This document shows positions 58,801 through 64,000 of a DNA stretch of 64,000 bases, one piece after another. How positions within the stretch are numbered: the first letter of the stretch is position 1; each line of letters begins with the position of its first letter. A program made the position numbers and the translations under genes. This DNA is from Macrostomum hystrix (taxonomy: Eukaryota; Platyhelminthes; Macrostomidae): NCBI GenBank assembly GCA_950097015.1, contig CATNEN010000002.1, forward strand, positions 124,001 through 188,000, written 5' to 3'. The notes beneath the pieces are model-generated. The model saw nothing but the letters and a program-made list of their open reading frames with translations, did no database searches and was not told the DNA's origin.

Positions 58801-61739
58801 AGCGGAGTCCAACAACATTTGGAGGCTGGTGTGATGACAAACTGAATGACTTGATTAGGCTGGTGTGATGACAAACTGAATGACTTGATTAGGCTGGTGT
58901 GATGACAAACTGAATGACTTGATGAGGCTGGTGTGATGACAAACTGAATGACTTGATGAGGCTGGTGTGATGACAAACTGAATGACTTGATGAGGCTGGT
59001 GTGATGACGGACTGAATGACTTGATGAGGCTGGTGTGATGACAAACTGAATGACTTGATGAGGCTGGTGTGATGACAAACTGAATGACTTGATGAGGCTG
59101 GTGTGATGACAAACTGAATGACTTGATGAGGCTGGTGTGATGACAAACTGAATGACTTGATGAGGCTGGTGTGATGACAAACTGAATGACTTGATGAGGC
59201 TGGTGTGATGACAAACTGAATGACTTGATTAGGCTGGTGTGATGACAAACTGAATGACTTGATGAGGCTGGTGTGATGACAAACTGAATGACTTGATGAG
59301 GCTGGTGTGATGACAAACTGAATGACTTGATTAGGCCAGTCTGATGATAAACTGAATGACTAACGAAGTTAATGCAGAACAAGTGAAAAAAAACTTAAGT
59401 ATCAGCAAAAGCAAAAAAACAATAAAAGGCTAAAAGATAACCAGAAAAATACTAAACCAACACGAAAGTTCATTCATATGATCATCATTTCGCAGTACAT
59501 TACAGACTCAAAAATATTGTTTTCGAAAAAATAGCAACCACCTAATGTTGTGTCGAATCAAAAATTTAAATGATTTCGGCAGAGAAACCTGATTATTGTG
59601 ATACTTGCTTACCTTCTGCAGCTGATTCATTGGATGCAGCTCGTTCATCTGTCAAAGAATTACTGAGATCAGCACCATGGATTTGTTGTTGAGTTTGATG
59701 ATTTTGCTGCTGCTGCTGCTGTTGCTTCGCCTGCTCCTCCTGATGCCGCAGCTGCTGCTGGTACACCTGGCTAATGTACTGCTGATAGTGCTGCTCTTGA
59801 AGCTGGGCTATCAGCTCAGCCTGTTTGCCAGCATCGGTTGGATGCTGCTCTGCCGCGTACTGGCGAAACTGCACAGCCGTCTGCTGGTTGAGGGCTGCTC
59901 GGATCTGAGCTCTGAAAGAAGGGGTTGGGGGACAGGCCGCTTCTGTTGAATTGAGAATGCAGTTCATATAAGAGACTAGGAAGTGGGAATGAGTGAAGGA
60001 AGAGGAATTGGAGTGACAGAACGAGAAATAGAGTGGCAGAAGGGAAATTGGAGTGACAGAAAGAGAAATGGAGTGACAGAAAGAGAAATGGAGTGACAGA
60101 AGGGGAATTGGAGTGACAGAAAGAGAAATGGAGTGACAAAAATGGGATTTGGAGTGACAGAAAGAGAAATGGAGTGACAGAAGGGGAATTGGAGTGACAG
60201 AAAGAGAAATGGAGTGACAGAAGGGGAATTGGAGTGACAGAAAGAGAAATGGAGTGACAGAAGGGGAATTGGAGTGACAGAAAGAGAAATAGAGTGACAG
60301 AAGGGGAATTGGAGTGACAGAAAGAGAAATGGAGTGACAGAAGGGGAATTGGAGTGACAGAAAGAGAAATAGAGTGACAGAAGGGGAATTGGAGTGACAG
60401 AAAGAGATGACAGAAGGGATAGTGGAGTGACAGAAGGGGTAGTGGAGTGACAGAAAGGGTAGTGGAATGACAGAAAAGGTAGTGGAGTGACAGAAGGGGT
60501 AGTGGAGTGACAGAAGGGGAAGTGGAGTGACAGAAAAGGTAGTGGAGTGACAGAAGGGGTAGTGGAGTGACAGAAGGGGTAGTGGAGTGACAGAAGGGGA
60601 AGTGGAGTGACAGATGGGGAAGTGGCGTGACAGATGGTGAAGCGGAGTGACGGAAGGTAAAGCGGAGTGACAGACGGGGAAGTGGCGTGACAGATGGTGA
60701 AGCGGAGTGACAGATGGTGAAGCGGAGTGACAGAATTTAAAGTGCAATGGCAGCACTCACTCCTGCTGATGCCTACGAGAATCGTCTCGGCTGTTATTCG
60801 CAGGCGCGGGTCCGCCAGTTGGACTAGCTGGCGAGTTGCCGGACGCATTGCTGGCTGATTTTAGTTTGGCCTCTGCTGCAGCCATCTCCTCCGCTTGCTT
60901 CTGCAGCTGCTGCTGCTTCTGCAACTCCAGTTCAAGCTGTTTCTGTCGTTCAGCTTCGCGTCTGCTTATTGGTGATCAATTTTTAAGCAAATTATAAAGT
61001 TAATTTTATAAAAAAATCCCGACTCCCATCTTACAATTTTTCTTCCGCTTCCTCCTTGAGTTTCTGCTCCCTGGCTCGCTTCTCGTTCAGATGCGCCTCG
61101 AGGTAGGGGGCGAGCAGGGGACAGGCGCGGTCCAGGATCTCCACGAACTTCTCCTGGGCTCGCTCGCGACTCAAATCTCCGAGAGCCTGCCAGGTTGCTC
61201 TGCAAGTGGAGGCGAATAAAATGGGATCTGACTGGTGTGTCTGACACAATGGGATCTGACTGGTGTGTGTCTGACACAATGGGATCTGACTGGTGTGTGT
61301 CTGACACAATGGGATCTGACTGGTGTGTGTCTGACACAATGAGGTCTGACTAGTGTGTGTCTGACACAATGGGATCTGACTGGTGTGTGTCTGACACAAT
61401 GAGGTCTGACTGGTGTGTGTCTGACACAATGGGATCTGACTGGTGTGTGTCTGACACAATGGGATCTGACTGGTGTGTGTCTGACACAATGGGATCTGAC
61501 TGGTGTGTCTGACACAATGGGGTCTGACTGGTGTCGTGTGTCTGACACAGTGGGATCATATTGGTAAGGCAGTACTGAGATTTGACTTAAAACTCACTTT
61601 CGATCACTGCCAACCACATCAAGCCAGCCAACACCAGGCGAAGCGTCAGCTTTATATGGGCCATGTGCCACCTGTTTGCAGTGGGCCGCCAACTGCAGAC
61701 GATCCTGATAGCTCAGATGAAATGCTTTGCCTTCTTTTT
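55844..61739 (-). CDS. ACBD3: ACBD3 / GCP60, Golgi acyl-CoA-binding and GOLD-domain protein (5' end missing)
   Basis: Golgi scaffold that binds giantin, PI4KB and other partners. Exons on the minus strand: 61739-61598, 61199-61035, 60961-60761, 59911-59613, then either 58785-58631 or 58072-57870, then 56766-56541 and 56094-55844 (acceptor at 56101 also possible). The first two give the acyl-CoA-binding domain ([60 protein letters not shown]). Next are a charged coiled coil and a Gln-rich part ([38 protein letters not shown]). The GOLD domain is [33 protein letters not shown], an acidic loop, [20 protein letters not shown] and [17 protein letters not shown], ending in YYRVYYTK. All junction phases agree. 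The N-terminal exon(s) lie beyond the right edge. Five introns hold different minisatellites. Confidence 0.95.
56195..56455. repeat. 30-bp minisatellite in ACBD3 last intron, with AGGTCA inverted repeats
   Basis: Unit GGGAGGTCATTGACCTATCA plus TCCTACTAAA, about 9 units. Five units keep AGGTCA-T-TGACCT perfectly; the others read TTGAAC. Fills much of intron 56102-56540. Confidence 0.95.
57280..57725. repeat. 21-bp minisatellite in ACBD3 intron, about 21 units
   Basis: Unit GATCTCACTTGAAATCTCAC plus G, with CCTAAATCTC and ACAAAATCTC variants. Lies in the intron between exon B and the GOLD exon. Confidence 0.95.
57870..58072 (-). CDS. ACBD3: ACBD3 alternative exon B
   Basis: Encodes an Ala/Ser/Gly-rich lead, then [20 protein letters not shown] and [16 protein letters not shown], equivalent to exon A but closer to vertebrate ACBD3 at GEVVT. 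Acceptor CCATTTGCAG, donor ACA|GTAAGA. Entry phase 1, exit phase 0. If spliced after exon A the frame would open CGT TAA, an immediate stop. Confidence 0.8.
58631..58785 (-). CDS. ACBD3: ACBD3 alternative exon A
   Basis: Encodes [20 protein letters not shown], then [20 protein letters not shown] and [12 protein letters not shown]. Acceptor CTTCCCAG, donor ACG|GTAACT. It aligns with the segment of vertebrate ACBD3 that starts the GOLD domain (SMWTR..DFK). Enters in phase 1 and leaves in phase 0, exactly like exon B. Confidence 0.8.
58825..59340. repeat. 34-bp minisatellite in ACBD3 intron, about 15 units
   Basis: Unit GATGAGGCTGGTGTGATGAC plus AAACTGAATGACTT. Very uniform; GATTAGG variants occur near both edges. 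The array begins about 35 bp from the exon A acceptor. Confidence 0.97.
59985..60735. repeat. 20-bp minisatellite in ACBD3 intron, about 37 units
   Basis: Left half: alternating GGAGTGACAGAAAGAGAAAT and GGAGTGACAGAAGGGGAATT, i.e. a 40-bp dimer. Right half: GGAGTGACAGAAGGGGTAGT and related. The array ends about 20 bp from the donor at 60760. Sense strand of the intron is pyrimidine-rich. Confidence 0.97.
61212..61557. repeat. 30-bp minisatellite in ACBD3 intron, about 11 units
   Basis: Unit CTGACTGGTGTGTGTCTGAC plus ACAATGGGAT. Starts within ~15 bp of the acceptor of exon 61199-61035 and spans most of the intron 61200-61597. Confidence 0.97.
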
Positions 61740-63855
61740 CTAAAAGAAGGATGGAATATTGACAAAGCATTTAAACGAACTTTTAAACTAATATCATTTA
61801 TTTTCATTTTTTAGAAACAAAAATATGCTACATGAGTTAAATAAAAAAAAATTCATTGCCCAAAAATATAACTTTTTTGTTTTTTTACTTAATCTATATA
61901 ATTTTTCTTTAACTGAAACCAATAATAAAATTATTTGATTGCTTAGATCTAATGTTAGTCTTATCACTGTCTTCAAACACTTGTTAAATATTCTATGAAA
62001 TCTTGTCTATCTTTAGCATCCCCCCAAATAGGCTGGTACTATGGAAACCCTACAGTAGACTAAAAATTTGTCATTTAGCTAGCAGTGAAACGAAATTTTG
62101 GGATTTCAAAAGCAAATGACCCAAAACCTAAGTTCAGAAAATTTCTGGATCCATATCATCACTACACTATACCACAATGACACAATATATATCATGGCAT
62201 TATTTATATATATAGTCTGTCAAAAATCAAAATAGGGGAATCTTCTTGTTTTGCATGTTTTAATTACTTTACAAAAGATAAAAAATTCTTAGCAACCAAA
62301 ATGTATACCCTGTACAGGTGTATAAGCATACATGCGCAACACCCGGCTCACCCAGCCGAACCGGCCAGGTGAAACAAGGGCCAAGCAAGTCCTAAGTCGC
62401 AAAAACCAATCAACCAAGCGCAAATAATTCAAAGGGGGACCAAGGGACAAAAAAAGGCATGAAGAAGAGGAAAAAGGGGAGAGAAAAAGAGAGCAAATGA
62501 CAGCAAACTAAGTCGTAAATAGAGCAATGAAACGAACTAAGTCGCAAATGAGAGCAAACTAAGTCGTAAATAGAGCAAAAACTAAGTCGCATGGCCGGCT
62601 AAGATTTGGGAGGTTGCGCATGTATGATGTGGTTTATAGTCTTCATCTGCCCCCATCTTGTCTGCTATTAATTTGTCTTAGCAGACAAGAAATAATATAA
62701 TATTAATACAAACTTGAACCAACAATTAAACAAATGCATATGCTACAGCTTTAATTGTCACAGTAAAACATCATATTAATAAAATGCATATGCAATGCAC
62801 AAGTTCATATTGAGATTTTATGTTTGTGTCACTTTAGTCTACAGCACATCTAAACAAGATTTGGTTCATTTTAAAGGCTCATTCTCATAGCCATCAAATG
62901 AAATGGTATATGCAAATTATTTATCTACTCATGAAAATCATTTGTTCACAAAAATGTTAACTTATCTATTAACAGACAAAGATATGAGAATATGCCAGCT
63001 ATGACATCTGAGTGGCTTGCTTGTTGGTTGTTAGTTACTGTTTAAAATTTTTACTAAAAAGTAAATTTTACTTAATGTTATAAATCATTTTAAATAAAAT
63101 GTGCAAAACTAGAGTATGGCCATATTTAGATTGTTAAGTAAAGCAAAAGGACATACAAAAGAAAACTGAAAAAAACTAAAATGTAACTGAATCATTTAAA
63201 ACTGTGTTCACTCAGCTAAAGAGGGCTAAATTAAAACAAAAAATAACTTATTTGCTTTAAATTGTTTAGGCTAAATTGAGAGGGATTAGCAGCCAAATTT
63301 TTAGCTTACAAATAGCTATAGGAAATAGATATATTAAAATACACGAAATGTAGACGCACATTGACAGGTTGATTTGCATGATACAGTTACAAAGAAATCG
63401 CCAGCTGAAAAGCTTAAATGCTGTTCTAATTATAAAATTAAACTCACCTTTTATAAATCGAACACACAGAAAGTACAATTCCTCAAGACTGAAAGAACTG
63501 TCTCCTATAAAATGCATCGTGTCTATTACTGTATTTAAACCAATAAAATATATAAAGCTAGTTATCCTTAACAGGCTTCACACAAACTGATAAACTAGTT
63601 ATTTTACTTTATATAGTGTTAGATGTGCCCATTAGTGGATTACCGGATAAGTTTGAACACCAGGTCCACGCACGCAACTGACCATACTTCTTATAAAAAT
63701 ATGTTTTTTTGCATTATTGGGTACTGAAATATTTTTCTCTGTTTTTACTAATTGTCGATTATATTTTGTTTGTTTGAGATATTCTTTGTAACTAATTGCT
63801 GCAACTTGTTGTAATGAAGCAAAGTTGTCGATTTAAAAAAGTTTGCTTGTAGGCA
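61740..63855. other. AT-rich sequence, probably ACBD3 intron
   Basis: The exon at 61739 must be preceded by exons for the N-terminus and first ACB helix, none of which is seen here. At 62390-62590 the phrase AACTAAGTCG(C/T)AAAT recurs about five times with irregular spacing. No minisatellite as regular as those to the left. Confidence 0.5.
62657..62689. other. Perfect 11-bp stem-loop
   Basis: CTTGTCTGCTA, 11-base loop, TAGCAGACAAG. Isolated; too short a stem for a standard microRNA precursor. Role unknown. Confidence 0.7.
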
Positions 63856-64000
63856 GTGGCCCGTAGCTAGGAATTTTCGATGGGGGGGGATAAATGAAAA
63901 AAGGTGAACGAACAATTAAAAAAATTAACAGCAAACTTACGTATGTTATACTTTTACCATGTGTACAGCACAGCAAGAAAGCATTTTGTAACTATATACC
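63856..64000. mobile_element. DNA-transposon-like end, cut by window edge
   Basis: CAGTGGCCCGTAGCTAGGAA followed by TTTTCGATGGGGGGGG resembles the CAGTGGCGTAGC.AGGAATTTT...GGGG ends common to MITE-like DNA transposons in animals. The other end is outside the window, so class and target duplication cannot be judged. Confidence 0.45.

Overview
This is nuclear DNA of an invertebrate animal. Genes are split by short introns with GT..AG borders (many GTGAGT donors). The standard code gives intact animal proteins: an axonemal dynein heavy chain, ACBD3/GCP60, DNase II and a Mab-21 family nucleotidyltransferase. There is also an intact multi-exon Helitron. The mass of minisatellites, the Helitrons and a tRNA-derived SINE would suit a lophotrochozoan such as a free-living flatworm, but that placement is an inference. 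Layout: 1-9162 is the 3' part of an axonemal dynein heavy chain gene (+), with SINE copies in two introns. 9163-14711 holds a 21-bp minisatellite, an orphan minus-strand exon-like ORF, a third SINE and a two-exon Mab-21/cGAS-like gene (-). 14712-37984 is a Helitron block. It contains a head-to-tail array of ~340-bp non-autonomous copies, a ~13.4-kb element carrying an intact 1808-residue OTU-Rep-helicase gene, a second array of nine copies, and a ~5.6-kb gene-less Helitron-like element filled by two large minisatellites. Nested inside the large element are a TA-flanked MITE, a 248-bp satellite and a MULE-like foldback MITE. 39200-61740 is gene DNA inflated by minisatellites. About half of it is tandem arrays with units of 10-42 bp, nearly all of different sequence. 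Between and inside these arrays lie a candidate amidated-neuropeptide precursor gene (+, three exons, an array in each intron), a DNase II gene (+), and ACBD3 (-, arrays in five of its introns and a duplicated, apparently mutually exclusive exon pair). 61740-64000 is AT-rich, probably ACBD3 intron. The strongest points for a second look are: the ACBD3 exon pair, whose phases forbid joint inclusion; the predicted PRLI-amide peptide; the Mab-21 protein with its three metal-binding acidic positions present; the Helitron concatemers and Helitron-borne minisatellites; and introns built largely of minisatellite. Exon borders were read by eye from splice consensus, phase and remembered homologues. 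They are not backed by transcripts.
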